From Flaccisagitta enflata (Eukaryota > Chaetognatha > Sagittoidea > Aphragmophora), in the NCBI GenBank assembly GCA_965153355.1, contig OZ231128.1, forward strand, positions 26,102,001 to 26,166,000: a stretch of 64,000 bases of DNA, in the 5' to 3' direction. Positions 30,168 to 43,579 of this stretch are shown in pieces. The position numbers and the translations under genes were made by a program. Every line of letters begins with the position of its first letter. The first letter of the stretch is position 1. The notes beneath the pieces are model-generated. The model was not told the DNA's origin and searched no databases. It was given only the letters and a program-made list of their open reading frames with translations.

Positions 30168-30675
30168 TGAAAAAAAAAAAAAACCTATTATGGAAACAAT
30201 GTGTCCCATTCAAGTTAAATTTCAACTGGTGTCTATCTCGTATCAACTACTAATCGATTTTTTCCCTCCCAAAATATACCCTGCTCCTAGGGGACAAGCC
30301 ATTCTCCTATCAGTGGGCCTGTTTCATCCGGTTGTTGTTTTGTTACTGTATTGGGAATGATGTAATATGCCCTTTATTCAAAGTTCTTAAGACGGACGAA
30401 CGGCCTATGGACAGTTCATGCAGTTCTTACCGAAAGTCGTGTGGTCGCATATCCATGAATAACAAGCCCGAACTGGCAACGATGCGTCCAGACTATGTCT
30501 CTGCGTATATTGATCATATGACACATATGGATTGACAGATGGACAAACAGACAGATGGAACGACAAGAGTAGTGATGGAGGCTCTCAAATCATGTTTGTC
30601 TCGCAGTAGATTCAGTCAAGGATCTGGTTGTAGCCGAAAACGGCTGAAAACCGCGGTTTTACTGACATGCGGATA

Positions 30676-30773
30676 GCGGACGGACGGACGGACGGAAACC
30701 GACCAGGCGGACCGACGCCGACCGACGGACGGACGGACGGACAAGACCCTCTTATAGAGATGCGAGGACATCT
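30676..30773 (-). repeat. R1-E-like fragment
   Basis: Run of GGAC units then CCTCTTATAGAGATGCGAGG and ACATCT at the hairpin side; the other end is missing. Confidence 0.5.
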
Positions 30774-31006
30774 AAAAAAGTAGGAAGAGATCTAATTCTT
30801 CTTTTTTTTCAGTGATCGTCAGATCAAATAAAAAAAATCAGCGAATCAGAAAACAATTTTGTACAACTATAACCAATCATTTTAAATGGTTTGATAGGTT
30901 GCTCTATCTCCTTCGAAATTGAATGTCTTGGTACAAAGTTAAAAACATCGGTCACAGTCATAAGTTGTTCTATCTCTTGCTTAATGGTTAATGAAATATT
31001 TAAGTA

Positions 31007-31181
31007 CAGTTGAACCCCGCTCTAACGGATTTTGGGGGACCAACCATTTTCTTCTGTTATAGGTGGACTTCTGTTATTGCCAATAAAAGAAAAAAAACTT
31101 GAACTTGAAGGGACCATGAATTTGCATCTGTTATAGGCGGAATTCTGTTGGTGGCGGGTCCGTTAGAGCGGGGTTCGACTG
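31007..31181. mobile_element. pogo/Tigger-like MITE
   Basis: Ends CAGTTGAACCCCGCTCTAAC and its complement GTTAGAGCGGGGTTCGACTG, flanked by TA on both sides. This terminal sequence style is characteristic of pogo-group Tc1/mariner elements. 175 bp, no coding. Confidence 0.88.
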
Positions 31182-31261
31182 TACTAAATCGTCGATTGAA
31201 GTCATGCTCATCTCGCACTGAAGTTGACAAAACAGAACATCAGCGTGAAAACAGATCGCAA

Positions 31262-31335
31262 AAAAAAAAACACTAACGAAGCAACAAACAAACAAACAAG
31301 AAAATAAAAACAAAGAAAGATAGAAAAAGGAATGA

Positions 31336-31391
<56 letters not shown>

Positions 31392-31500
31392 AGGAAAGAA
31401 ACTAGAAAGAAATAATGAAAGGAAAAAAGAAAGAAGGAAAGAAACTAAGAGAGAAAAAAAGAAAAAAAGAAATTAAAAAGTAAGGAAAGAGGAACAGGAA
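31262..31500. repeat. (AAAG)n tract
   Basis: AAAG units, purest at 31335-31392, grading into A/G-rich sequence. Confidence 0.85.
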
Positions 31501-31654
31501 GGTTGAATTCCACGCCGGAAGTTGTCAAGGAAATCTCAATAATTAAAGAGGAAAAAAGAAAACGACAAAAAGCAAAAAAAAAGTTAAAAGAATTCTTCGC
31601 TTCAGTCAGTCTTTGTCGTCGATGTCTTCACAAGCAAACAAACAGAAGAAAAAT

Positions 31655-31758
31655 AGGGCCGGGTACATGGCTTCCTTAATTACCTGCGGGGTGGGCAAGG
31701 GCAGAGGAAGTAAAGCCTTTGGGTAGGGGAGTGATGTAAAATCCCACCGTGATCGCAA
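31655..31758 (-). repeat. R1 fragment
   Basis: Only the GGGCCGGGTACATGGC.. GGGTGGGCAAGGGCAG portion is present; it is truncated before the tetranucleotide run and followed by A-rich sequence. Confidence 0.55.
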
Positions 31759-31759
31759 A

Positions 31760-32740
31760 AAAAAAAAAAAACAAAAAAAAAAAAAACACAAAGTGTTACT
31801 GATCATTATCTGCGATCCAATGACCATGGATTTTGAAGTTGCGTGACAAAGGCTGTAGCTGGCCACTAAAACAATTTCCAAAAACAGTATTTAATGATCA
31901 TCACCGTAAACAGGCAGTCACACACAGAGTGAGAGAGAGAGAGAGCGAGAGCGAGAGCGAGAGCGAGAGCGAGAGAGAGAAGGAGACCACTCAAAATAGG
32001 AGACCACTCAAAAACCTTTTCAAATGCTTTCACCTATCAGAATCCCTTTCTCTATCCATTAATTTCACCTTTTGAAAACTTTGAACAGCAATCTTGAATT
32101 TTTCATTGTAAAAGGAGTCGGAAGCTTATTCAGATTTGATCCCAATAGAATTAGAAGGAACCGATGATTCATCATACAATTCACTGTCTACATTCTGGGG
32201 ATAGCTGCTAAATACAACAAAGTACCTTGTCTTGTCTTGTCTTTTTGCATTTTGCAGCTATCCGACGACGAGACTCTTTTCTTGGGAAAGCTGCACTTTT
32301 GTCAATGATTTGTTCATTTGCTTGTGTGAACAAGTTGAAATCCTTTGAGACGGCGTCCAATTCGTCGATTCAACTCATTAACTTTTAACTTATAATTCAT
32401 TTAACATCTGCACACTCCTCGCTCACGAACCAAAGTTTTTTAACATGAAATCCGAAATACAACACAACTCTTATTCGTTGTCCTTGTCGCCACCGTCGTC
32501 ACTGTCTTGGTCATCGTCGTCATCGTCGCCGCCATCGTCGTCATCGTCGTCATCGTCGTTGCATTCATCGTCATTTTCGTCGTCGTCGTTATCCAAGAAG
32601 TTGCATCACAGTCACTCCAAAGTTTGTCGAGCGAATCCGTGGAGCTTTAGATATTAATGTAACCTTTTATGAAGGATTTGGCTCCTCGGGGTTTCTTTCT
32701 TTACCTACATCCTCCTCCTCCTTCTTCCTCTTCTCTTCAT
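31760..32740. other. Intergenic DNA with low-complexity CGT tract
   Basis: GA/GC microsatellite (31929-31980) and TCATCGTCG tract (32478-32590). Two short minus-strand open stretches near 32130-32330 look protein-like but cannot be linked (see rejected items). Confidence 0.5.
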
Positions 32741-32773
32741 TCTTTTTTTCTTTCTCTCATTCTTTCTTTCTTA

Positions 32774-32844
<71 letters not shown>

Positions 32845-32876
32845 TCGTTCTTTCGTTCTCTCGTTCTTTCTTTTTT

Positions 32877-32943
<67 letters not shown>

Positions 32944-33068
32944 CTCTTTCTCTCTTTCTTTCTTTCTTTCTTTTTTAACTTTTCTTTCTTTCTTTCTTTT
33001 TTTCTTTCTTTCTTTCTTTCTTTTTTCTTTCTTTCTTCTTTCTTTCTTTCTTTCTTTCTTTCTATCCT

Positions 33069-33132
<64 letters not shown>

Positions 33133-33162
33133 TTTTTCTTTCTATCTTTCTTTCTTTTTTTT

Positions 33163-33201
<39 letters not shown>

Positions 33202-33214
33202 ATCTTTCTTTATT

Positions 33215-33263
<49 letters not shown>

Positions 33264-33264
33264 T

Positions 33265-33360
<96 letters not shown>
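32740..33360. repeat. (TTTC)n(CT)n tract
   Basis: Polypyrimidine tract with TTTC units to 33271, then pure CT to 33360. Inverted relative to the AAAG tract at 27429. Confidence 0.93.
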
Positions 33361-33362
<2 letters not shown>

Positions 33363-33551
33363 TGTTTCTTTCATTTCATGTTATCCCTCTTATCCATGTT
33401 CAAACTATCTTATGCTTAACCCTAAGAATAGGCCGAGGTATTAAGGTGAATATCATTTCTTCAATGAAAGAAACTGTATCTAACCTTATTTACTTTGGAT
33501 CCCTCACACATTCAGCCTCATTTCTTGATAATTCGACATACTTTTCTTTTT

Positions 33552-33769
33552 AGTCGCGTGCACGCGACTCTTCACCCCGCTTTGTCCGTCCGTCCGTCCG
33601 TCGGTTGGTCGGTCTGTCTGTCATCACACTTCTACTTTTATTTTATCAATTTTATTCCCTTAAGTCATTTTAAGTCATTTTAGAGTATACCAAGTCAATC
33701 TAAGTCATTCTAAGTCATGCTTAGTCATTCTGTAAGTCTCGCACGCGACTTATAGGTGTTGGCCTTGTT
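33552..33769 (+). repeat. R1 subfamily B copy
   Basis: Perfect palindrome AGTCGCGTGCACGCGACT at the start, AAGTCATTTT tandem words, end CACGCGACTTATAGGTGTTG GCCTTGTT. Confidence 0.9.
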
Positions 33770-33865
33770 TTTGTCGCTTCTGCTCATTCTTCTTTCCTAT
33801 CTTCCTCTCTCTCTCATCCTTTTTCGTCCTCTATCCCTTCCTCGTAGTTTTTGCCCTTAAAAGCA

Positions 33866-34928
33866 AACAAGGCCAAGTAGGCCAATAAGGTGCGACGTGT
33901 GGATCGTCGAACGAATGCGTTACCCGACCAACCGACATGGTGTTTTAGGGGGGTCAGGTGGTTCTAGGTGGTCAGCTGTTTTCAGCGTCAAGGTGTATAT
34001 GTAGCACAGTGATGGTGTTTAGGGTCCAGGTGGTTCTAGGTGGTCGCTGGTATTTTTTCAGCGTCAGGGGTGTATAATAGCCACGGTGATGGTGTTTTAG
34101 AGAGATGGTGGTTCTGATGGGTGAGCTGGTATTTTTTTTCAGCGTCAGGGGTGTATAGCCACGGTGATGGTGTTTTAGGGGGTCAGGTGGTTCTAGGTGG
34201 TCAGCGTCAGTGGCTTTCCAGCGTCAGGGGTGTATAATATGTACAGTGGAGTGGTGTTTTAGGGGTGGGTGGACTAGGTGAGTGGCTGGTATTTTTCAGC
34301 GTCAGGGGGTGTGTGTGTCCCACCAGTGATGGTGTTTAGGGGAGTCAGGTGGGTCTAGGTGGTCGGCTGGTATTTTTCAGCGTCAGGGGTGTACTCATAT
34401 ACAGTGATGGTGTTTTAGGGGTGTCGGGTGGTTCTAGGTGGTGGCTGGTATTTTTCAGCGTCAGGGGTGTAAATATACACAGTGTTGTGTTTTAGAGAAG
34501 TCAGGTGGATCTAGGTGATACATTGTGGTATTTTCAGTGTCAGGGGTGTATAATAGCCACGGTGATGGTGTTTTAGGGGGGTCAGGTGGTTCTAGGTGGT
34601 CGGCTGGTATTTTTCAGCGTCAGGGGTGTATAATAGCCACGGTGATGGTGTTTTAGGGGGGTCAGGTGGTTCTAGGTGGTCGGCTGGTATTTTTCAGCGT
34701 CAGGGGTGTATAATAGCCACGGTGATGGTGTGTTAGGGGGGTCAGGTGGTTCTAGGTGGTCGGCTGGTATTTTTCAGCGTCAGGGGTGTATAATAGCCAC
34801 GGTGATGGTGTTTTAGGGGGGTCAGGTGGTTCTAGGTGGTCGGCTGGTATTTTTCAGCGTCAGGGGTGTATAATAGCCACGGTGCGACAGACGGACACAG
34901 CCAGTTATAGAGGTGCTTTGTCGCACCT
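33866..34928 (-). repeat. R1 subfamily E copy containing an 80-bp minisatellite
   Basis: Ends AACAAGGCCAAGTAGGCC (left) and AGGTGCTTTGTCGCACCT (right) bracket 33945-34885. The expansion sits exactly where other E copies have their short GTCGG run. Confidence 0.8.
33945..34885. repeat. 80-bp minisatellite
   Basis: About 12 units built on GGTGGTTCTAGGTGGTCGGC, TATTTTTCAGCGTCAGGGGT and ATAGCCACGGTGATGGTG. The last four units (34561-34885) are almost identical; the earlier ones carry indels and substitutions. Confidence 0.9.
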
Positions 34929-34929
34929 A

Positions 34930-35652
34930 AAAATGCTTCAAATTTGTGTCTTCAATTTTATTGTAATAGTCTTTGAAATGCGTTGCCAAGTAAGAACAGG
35001 ATCACCAGTGGAAAGTGCTAAAATGTTGAGACTTGAATACAACTTGAGTACAAGTTGACATACAAGGTGAATGCGAAAACGAAAAACATGAACGTTCTAA
35101 AACAGCAAAGCAACTTCCATTCTCGTGTAGAAAGTGTGGTTAGTAATTGAAGAATGCGGATTTTGAGAAACAAAAAAAAACAAAAAGACATTCGTGACCC
35201 AAAACCCAATATAATAGGAAGACACTTTTACCACAAACCGTAAAAAAAGGAAAAAATAAAGGATTCGACTCTCTCAATTCAAGTTTTCTACTATTTTTTC
35301 ACCAACTGCTGTCGGTGGATTAGTCCGATATGAACTGATTTGCTGTAAATTACGCAATGAAAGTATAGGTCTGAAGTCAAATAGTCAGTATACCTCAATT
35401 TCAGAAGTTGGCCTTTTCCAAATTTTTTTTCTCAAGATACATGATTTCTATTTTACCAAATCTCCGTCATGACAAAATAATAAACAAAAACAAATAAAGA
35501 ATCAAGGGTAACTTCATCGGTATTGTCATCTATTAAAGCTCTGAAGCGCGCGAGTGACGCGACGTTGTACTCTTGATTTTGTTTCACAAAAAAATCGATT
35601 AAAATCGCCTTTTTCGATAAGTAAAATTGGCATAAAATGTGGGGAGTAAAGG

Positions 35653-35693
<41 letters not shown>

Positions 35694-35886
35694 CTTTTGC
35701 CCTCATATTCTATACTCGTTAATGGTGAAATATTGTTTATCAAGCAAAAATCTCAAATCTAAAAGCCGATTTCCACTCTTGAAATCGTTTCAAGAGATCA
35801 CATTGTTTATTGTTTCATATTTTGTTTCCTCGAAGAAGTTCTACTCTCTGTATGTCTGTCTGCTGTCTATCATTTGTTCGATTTTT
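34930..35886. other. Intergenic DNA, no gene recognised
   Basis: AT-rich, one short GA microsatellite; open frames are short and without motifs. Confidence 0.5.
35655..35690. repeat. (GA)n microsatellite
   Basis: About 18 GA units. Confidence 0.9.
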
Positions 35887-36039
35887 AGTCGCGGACACGC
35901 TACTCTACGCCATGCTATGTCGGTCCGCCCGTCGGTTGGTCCGTCCATCCGTCACATTTTTAAGTTGCCAGCGATTTTTGCATTTAACTACACCTGCCCA
36001 ACCGTTCGCGAGAGTCTCGCCGTGTTTTCAGCCTTGTTT
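35887..36039 (+). repeat. R1 copy
   Basis: AGTCGCGGACACGCTACT, CTATGTCGGTCCGCCCGTCG, far end GCCGTGTTTTCAGCCTTGTT. Confidence 0.75.
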
Positions 36040-37470
36040 ACAGCTTCTCTTTCTTACTAAGTACGTAAGTGTGTGTCTCTCTCTAATGAATAAGGACTTA
36101 ACAAAATTGTTGTGTAAATTCGACCTTTCAAATTCTAAGGTAAAATCATTGGAAAAGGAAATCTTTTTTCTTTTTCAGATCCCAAGAAATGAATGGAAAA
36201 ATATCGTGAAGCGTTTACCAGAGATTTTTACACGCCATCACATGATTGTCCTGAAATTGTCAAATCTATGGAATTAGCTAACTTTTTATCAGTTAATTTT
36301 TGTAGTTAATGTTTCGGGAATGAGAAAAGAAAAAAACCCAACACACTCAAAGTTTATATCGATATGTTTTATTGGCCCTCGTAATGGTTATGTGAATGAG
36401 GTAAAATCAGATTCACCTCTTCTTTACTTGTTATGACTCAGTGGTTTACCGCCAACAATTTCTTCTTGAAACCAATGTCAGTTTTATCATCAATGTTTGG
36501 TGAGTGAGCCGTGAGTCATCAGATCATTGTTATCAAAAGCTTTAAAAGAATTATTGTGAGATACGATACTACGTCCGAGGACAAAATTGTTAATCTAGCC
36601 GTTCCAATCTTTCTCTTTAATCGACCAATCGATCAATCTGTTTATCCTTCTTTTTACTTATCTTTCATCAGAAAATCTAAAAATCTACTCAATCATCTGT
36701 TCATCTATCTACCGCCCTGTCGATATATCTTTCCATCGTTCTAACAATCTGTCTGCTCATCTGCCTGGTCACGATCAGCCAGAGCTTCAATTTCTCTTTT
36801 CTCTCTATTTTTTCCCCTTTTTGAAAAAGAAAAAAGTGAGAGGATGACTTAAAGCCGGTAATGAACTTGAAATTCAAAACTGTAGCTCGTAAGAGCAGAC
36901 TAAAAAATTTCGCGGGATAGCACAAATCTAGGTCAACAGCCGACGGGGCACCGCTAATTTTCACCGTTCAGTTTCAGATTCTCGCCAAAAATATTTACTC
37001 TTGACATTTTCAACGAGGTTGGTTGTAAAACCAAAATATCCTTTACTTGGCCAATTGTTGTTACGGGAACCGTTACTTGGTTATGCCGAAATGTCCAAGT
37101 GCAGTCGTTGGTCACCCTTGGGTATGTCTTTGATGTATGCATTCTTGCCTCCAAGGTTCCCTTTTGGGTCTCCCAGGGGTGTATAATTGAGTCGCCTTGG
37201 ATTGCCCCGTCTCATTGATTTTCCTCTCCGAGTTGCAATATGGCTTAAAATAACGTTGATTTGTGTTGTAGTTATCTCGTGTCATGTTTGAGTCACGTAA
37301 AAAAGTCCCCTTTTATTGAATGGCTTTTCTCTTTCTTTCTCAATTGATATCCTTTCCAATTTGACACAATGGCCTCAGACGCAAGTAGAGGATGAAAGCA
37401 GGAGCAGTTCTTTAGCCCAGTGTAGCAGGACGCTTGGCCATTTGGACTGTTCTGGGGCGGTCACTTAAAA
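36040..37470. other. Intergenic DNA, no gene recognised
   Basis: AT-rich with ATC-T repeats near 36600-36760. An 80-codon minus-strand open stretch (36954-37200) has no recognised motif. Confidence 0.5.
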
Positions 37471-37730
37471 AGTCGCAAAAGCGTTACATGGTCAGCGGTG
37501 CCCGATGCCCTAAAGTTAATATGTGTGGGGTTGAGATGATGAAAGGGGCAGCGGCCCGTGGGGCCGATGACCTATGATTCCACAGGAAGACTATGTGAAG
37601 ACCTGAGTCGAGAGAGAGGGGTCTGAGAGGTCTGAGAGGCCTGATTTGGGGCTAGAGATGCCTCATTCGGGGTCTGGGAAACTTGATTTGGGGTTTGAAA
37701 GGTCTAATTTGGGGGCCGCTGCCCAAAAAC
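37471..37730. repeat. R2 repeat
   Basis: AGTCGCAAAAGCGTTACATG, CAGCGGTGCCCGATGCCC, CAGCGGCCCGTGGGGCCGAT, a short GAGAGGTCTGA-type core, and GGGGGCCGCTGCCCAAAAA. Confidence 0.75.
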
Positions 37731-37973
37731 CGCCGAACAACGTTCAAAAAGCAATCAAACTAACGAACGGGCGAACTGACGGCCCAACCATTCTGTTCCC
37801 TTGGAATTTGCAAAGCCTCTCAGCAACTCATTCGACTCATGTGTTACCAGAGACTCTTTTCAAGATACGTGATATTTTTTGAGGAACGAGTCTTTGTTAA
37901 GAGACTGTATTTCTCAAGCTGTAGTGCCGCCTCTGTACCGCCTTTGCCATCTGTACATCCAACCTCGGTTTTT

Positions 37974-38199
37974 AGTCGCGTACTACTCTAGTACTATAAA
38001 AGCCTGTTGTCAGTCAATCCGTCCCTCTGTCCCTCCATCCATCCACCTGTCCATTCATTCATCCGGTTGGCCATTTTTGACTATTTCGAGATTTTTTGCA
38101 ATGCCTGCCAAAGTGTCTGACTGGCCTCCCGCATCACTGCCCCTGCCCACCTGCACGCGAATAGGATTGCCGTGTATATAAACGTATACGGCCTCAGTT
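37974..38199 (+). repeat. R1 copy, diverged
   Basis: AGTCGCGTACTACTC, CCATCCATCCACC run instead of GTCC, CCCTGCCCACCTGCACGCGA and CCGTGTATATAAACG. Confidence 0.7.
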
Positions 38200-38344
38200 A
38201 ATTCTAAATTTGTCTTACTGTCATTTTCGAGACGGACAAAAAGGGATGACATGGTAGAGAAAACAGAAAACAGAGAAGTAAAACAAGATGGACGAGAAAT
38301 ATTCACCTCTTGTTTCGGTTCTTCGTCTCTGTTCAAGAGTTTTT

Positions 38345-38408
38345 AGTCGCGAACACGCAACTTTACACATTTCAATGACGGTCCGTTGTCCATCCGTCAG
38401 TCCATACA
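38345..38408 (+). repeat. R1 fragment (hairpin end)
   Basis: AGTCGCGAACACGCAACT and GTCCGTTGTCCATCCGTC only. Confidence 0.6.
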
Positions 38409-38607
38409 TAAAGTCTTTTATTTTACTTGTTTTAAAGTGTTATATGTTATTGTAATGTTTATAATGGTGAACTGCTGTTGTAATGAGATTTTGTATTACC
38501 ACCGTTCGTGTCCTTTGCTCTCTGTTGGGCTTGTTACCTGTGAAACTTATCTCAAACTCGACAAGAAAAAAAGAAACAAGAGAAAAGCGCCATTTCGGGA
38601 CTCAGAT

Positions 38608-38711
<104 letters not shown>

Positions 38712-38783
38712 CCTCTCAAATCACCTATCTCATTTGTTTCTAATCTATCACCCGATGGTTGCAACTTTTACTCTTTTCTTTGT

Positions 38784-39025
38784 AGCGCGCAAGCGAGTCA
38801 AAAGTCGATCCGTCTGTCGGCTGTTTTTGTCTGTCCATCCGTCCGTCCTTCCCCCGTTTTCCGATCAATTTCACGCAGTTTGTTTTCTGCTCCGGCCCAT
38901 TGACTCAGGTTTGCGTGTTCCTCTTTTTCTGCTCTCTGTCTTGATACATTTTCTTCTCATAACTTTTTGCGCAATTCAAGTATTCGTCCGTCCACCGGTC
39001 GCGTTGATTGGTCCGTCCGTCCTTA
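38784..39025 (+). repeat. Degenerate R1 pieces
   Basis: GCGCGCAAGCGAGTC with GTCCATCCGTCCGTCC, then CGTCCGTCCACCGGTCGC. The order suggests one broken copy or two. Confidence 0.45.
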
Positions 39026-39042
39026 ACGTAGAGAATATTTTC

Positions 39043-39255
39043 AGTTGCGTGCTCGCGACTGTACAACCCGCTATTACGGTCGGTTGATCGATCGGTCGGT
39101 CATCCTTTGCTTTTTTAGCTTTTCGGCATTTTCGGGCATCTTTTGCATTACTGCTCCTACCCAAATGCTCCTGCCCAAACATTTAAGTTAGCAAGCTTCA
39201 TCACTGACCCTGCCCACCCGCACGCGACATCGATAGCCGTGTGTCCGGCCTTGTT
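39043..39255 (+). repeat. R1 copy
   Basis: AGTTGCGTGCTCGCGACT, GGTCGGTTGATCGATCGGTC, CACGCGACATCGATAGCCG and TGTGTCCGGCCTTGTT. Confidence 0.85.
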
Positions 39256-39608
39256 TTATACATGATTGTACATGCAAAAAGGATTCTGACCTTGCTTCTA
39301 CTTTGTCTGCAACTTTTTTTCACTCAATAGTCTCCTTGTCTTTCACTTCTTATCTTTCCATTTTACAACATAACGTCTTGTCTTTCCTCTCCTTTCTATT
39401 TCTTTTCTTCATTTGTTACACCTTCGTTTACCGACTCACATGAACTAATCTTTCTTTCTGCGACTATTTCACGATTTTTCCCCTTCCTCTTCTACTTTCT
39501 TTTGTAGTATGTAAACTTTCTTATCTCTCTTTGACACCCCTTTTTGGACAATATCGCCTTATCTGCATTCAATATTCACCTCCCATTACACCGAAAAAAA
39601 AAACAGTT

Positions 39609-39806
39609 AAGCGGGTACCCCAGTCGCGTGCGGGTGGGCAGGGGCAGCTTTTAGGCGGGGGCAGTTTTTTTAGCATCTCGGCAGTAGCGACAAGGCCATA
39701 AGACTCATACATAACAAAAAAAAATTTGACCGACAGACGGACGGATGGACGGAAGGACAGATGGACGAATCGACAAAGCGGGGTATAGAGTCGTGTGCAA
39801 GTGAGT
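39609..39806 (-). repeat. R1 copy
   Basis: GCGGGTACCCCAGTCGCGTG, GACAGACGGACGGATGGACG run, and AGAGTCGTGTGCAAGTGAGT as a decayed hairpin. Confidence 0.8.
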
Positions 39807-40102
39807 AAAAACCACATGAGCTTACATCAACAGTGTTGATTCAACACAGTCGCTCATTTTGAGAGAGAAATAAAAACACTTCGTGTAAATGGAGCGTTTT
39901 TGGTGATTTTCGTGTTTACCTTTTGAGACTATTACTCACACACGACGGCCTAAAAATGACTCAATCGTTTCTCGTCACGTCTTTCTTTGTTTTTTCGGGC
40001 TCCGACACGAATACCTTCGCTTTCATATCTTTTCTTCGAGTGGCTTATATACATATTTGGTTTGTATCTTTGACTGCATTTGTTTGTTTGTTTGTTTTTT
40101 TT

Positions 40103-40279
40103 AGTCGCGTGAACGTGACTCTACAACCCGCTTTGTCCATCGGTCGGTCGGTCACACTTCATTTTCTTTTTATAATTTTTTTCTTTGACCTCACTGCTCC
40201 TGCCCAAATAGTCTGGTGACCTCAAATATGGCCCCTGCCAACCCGCACGCGACTTCAGTAGCCGTGTAACCGGTCTTCT
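40103..40279 (+). repeat. R1 copy
   Basis: AGTCGCGTGAACGTGACT, GTCCATCGGTCGGTCGGTC, CACTGCTCCTGCCCAAATAG, CACGCGACTTCAGTAGCCG. Confidence 0.88.
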
Positions 40280-40347
40280 TTACTGGAAATATCACCTGAC
40301 TTATCTTTAGAACGGCTAACCAGGTGAACTGTTTCGTTTTAAGTGCT

Positions 40348-40564
<217 letters not shown>

Positions 40565-40626
40565 GCACATACACACAAACGCACGCAGGCATGCATGCAT
40601 GCATTCAAACTTTGCATGATGCACTA

Positions 40627-40711
40627 CTGTCGCGTGTTAGGCGCGATTCTTCAACTCACTTTGTCCGTCCGTCCATCCATCCGTCTATCCATGCATTGGT
40701 CCGTCTGTCCA
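40627..40711 (+). repeat. R1 fragment (hairpin end)
   Basis: CTGTCGCGTGTTAGGCGCGA, CACTTTGTCCGTCCGTCC and a CCATCCATCC run; the far half is replaced by the transposon copy at 40755. Confidence 0.65.
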
Positions 40712-40754
40712 TTTGTAAGTTCTCTTTTGATCTTTTTTCGTTTCTGAAGATCGT

Positions 40755-41599
40755 CGGGAAAAAAGTCGAAGTCAGTCTTCGACTTTTTGACATATTCGAG
40801 AGAAACAGGGTTTTCATTTTCTTATGGGGAAGTTGGGAATCTCCACCGACCAATTGGGGCCTCCAATGAAATTGATAGGGTAAGTAAATTTGATAATTCT
40901 CTTCATTTGGCATAAGCAGAATGCTCTACGACAAATATTTTTTCTTGATTTTAAAGATTTATTTGAAAATTTGAATGGAAATTTTTGATTTTTACAATTT
41001 TGTGTAGGATCAATAAAGGAGAATGTATTCTAAATTTGGTTGAGCATGCAAATACAAGACAACATGTTTATGAGTATATCTGCTCATCTGTAGTCTTTGA
41101 GCATTTTAGCTCATTTAGCTCATTTAGCTCATTTAACTCAGTCTGTTTTTCTGATTTAAAATGTGATAAATGAATAAATGTTTTGATACATGTTTGAGCT
41201 TGCAAATACAAGAAAGCATGTCAGTGAGCAGAGTTGCTCATCTTTAAGGATATTTTTGAGTATTCTAGCTCACTTTACTCATTTAGCTCATTTTTTTACT
41301 GATTTTTAATTGGATAAATAGATATTTTGATGGTAGCATGTAAATACAAGAAAGCATATCAGTGAGCATAGCTGGTTGTCTGGTTGAGTGATTTTGAGCA
41401 TTTTAGCTCATCTAGCTCATTTGGTTCAGTCCTATTTTTCTCTGATATTCAATGCAATCAATACATACAAATGCTCTTAATTTGATCTTATAGAAAAAAA
41501 GATTTGCAGTGACTAAAGATAAAAGCTTGGTGAAAAACGACCAATGCTTACAACTTTTTTCCTCACGGCGACAGACGCCATTACTGGTAAAAATCATTT

Positions 41600-41600
<1 letters not shown>
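40755..41600 (+). mobile_element. Second, partial copy of the 14330-17729 transposon family
   Basis: Opposite orientation to the first copy. Shared blocks: TCGACTTTTTGACATATTC, the GATAGGGTAAGTAAATTTGA junction, TGTAGGATCAATAAAGGAG, tandem AGCTCATTTAGCTCATTT, and CCAATGCTTACAACTTTTT. Homology ends near 41600, and the nuclease-like region is not present downstream. Confidence 0.7.
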
Positions 41601-42650
<1,050 letters not shown>

Positions 42651-43143
42651 CTTTTTGGGCAGCGGCCCCAAAGGGGACGATGTCCTGTAGAACACAGGAC
42701 TTTTGGACTTTCGTTTGTTTGTTCGTCCCCCCCCCAGCTGGAAGCAGATCCCAGCCTGGAGGGGCTCCTTATCCGTAGCCTGGAGTTCAATTCCAGCCTG
42801 GAGAGACCGATCCAACCTGGGGCTCAATCATGCAGCTCGTCCAGCCTGGGCTCAAATCCCAGCCTGGAGGCTCAGGTCCCTTCTTGAAATCAATCCTGTC
42901 CTCAGGCTCAAATTCCAGCCTCAAGGCTCAAATCCTAGCCTCAAGGCTCAAATCCTAGCCTCACGACTCAAATCCCAGCCCCAAGGCTCAAATCCCAGCC
43001 TCAAGGCTCAAATCCCAGCTTCAAAGCTTGTTCTACAGGACATTGTCCCCTTCGGGGCTGCTGCCCTGCATACCATCACTTTCAATCACCAACATACAAA
43101 GCAGGGCAACGGGTATCGCTGATCACATATTGCCCTTGGGCGA
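42651..43143. repeat. R2 repeat, reversed core
   Basis: GCAGCGGCCCCAAAGGGGAC at the left; about 13 GGCTCAAATCCCAGCCTCAA units (42730-43030); GGACATTGTCCCCTTCGGGG at the right, then CAACGGGTATCGCTGATCAC and TATTGCCCTTGGGCGAC. Confidence 0.85.
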
Positions 43144-43543
43144 CTGGATTAAGTATGATAAGTAAAAAAAAAAAAAAAAAAAAAGACCTCAATAAATATC
43201 GTCATGGAATTGATTTTTTTTTTAGATGAAAGGGTGTGACTGTTCTCTCCCACGCCCCAATGTTTACGACTACGAGGAATACGACAACATTCAAATATTT
43301 TTTTTTTCTTTCCAGGATTTTGAAAGGTTTTCCCATCAACGACGGCGGCAGCGGCTTGAGACAAAAGCAGCGGCGGCAGCGACATCGGTCCCTAATTGCA
43401 CCGACATTAGCAGCCACATCCTTCTCCTCTTCCTCCCTATCCATAGTCCTCCTCCTCCTCCATCATAACTCATTACTCACGATCAACGGAATAGTCACCT
43501 TTATCGTCATCATCATTTATCATTATAATCACTATCGTCAACG

Positions 43544-43579
<36 letters not shown>

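Noticed and set aside
32120-32330. Minus-strand stretches: a basic RRRIAAKCKK-like segment and a 26-codon tail ending in TAA
   Set aside because: The basic segment lacks the Asn and leucine zipper of bZIP proteins, the two stretches are in different frames with only an 18-nt gap, and no exon structure links them.
33945-34885. CRISPR-like appearance of regular repeats
   Set aside because: Units are contiguous 80-bp tandem repeats without unique spacers, in a eukaryotic genome.
36954-37200. 80-codon minus-strand open stretch
   Set aside because: Two frames look equally protein-like, no motif was recognised, and no neighbours support a gene.
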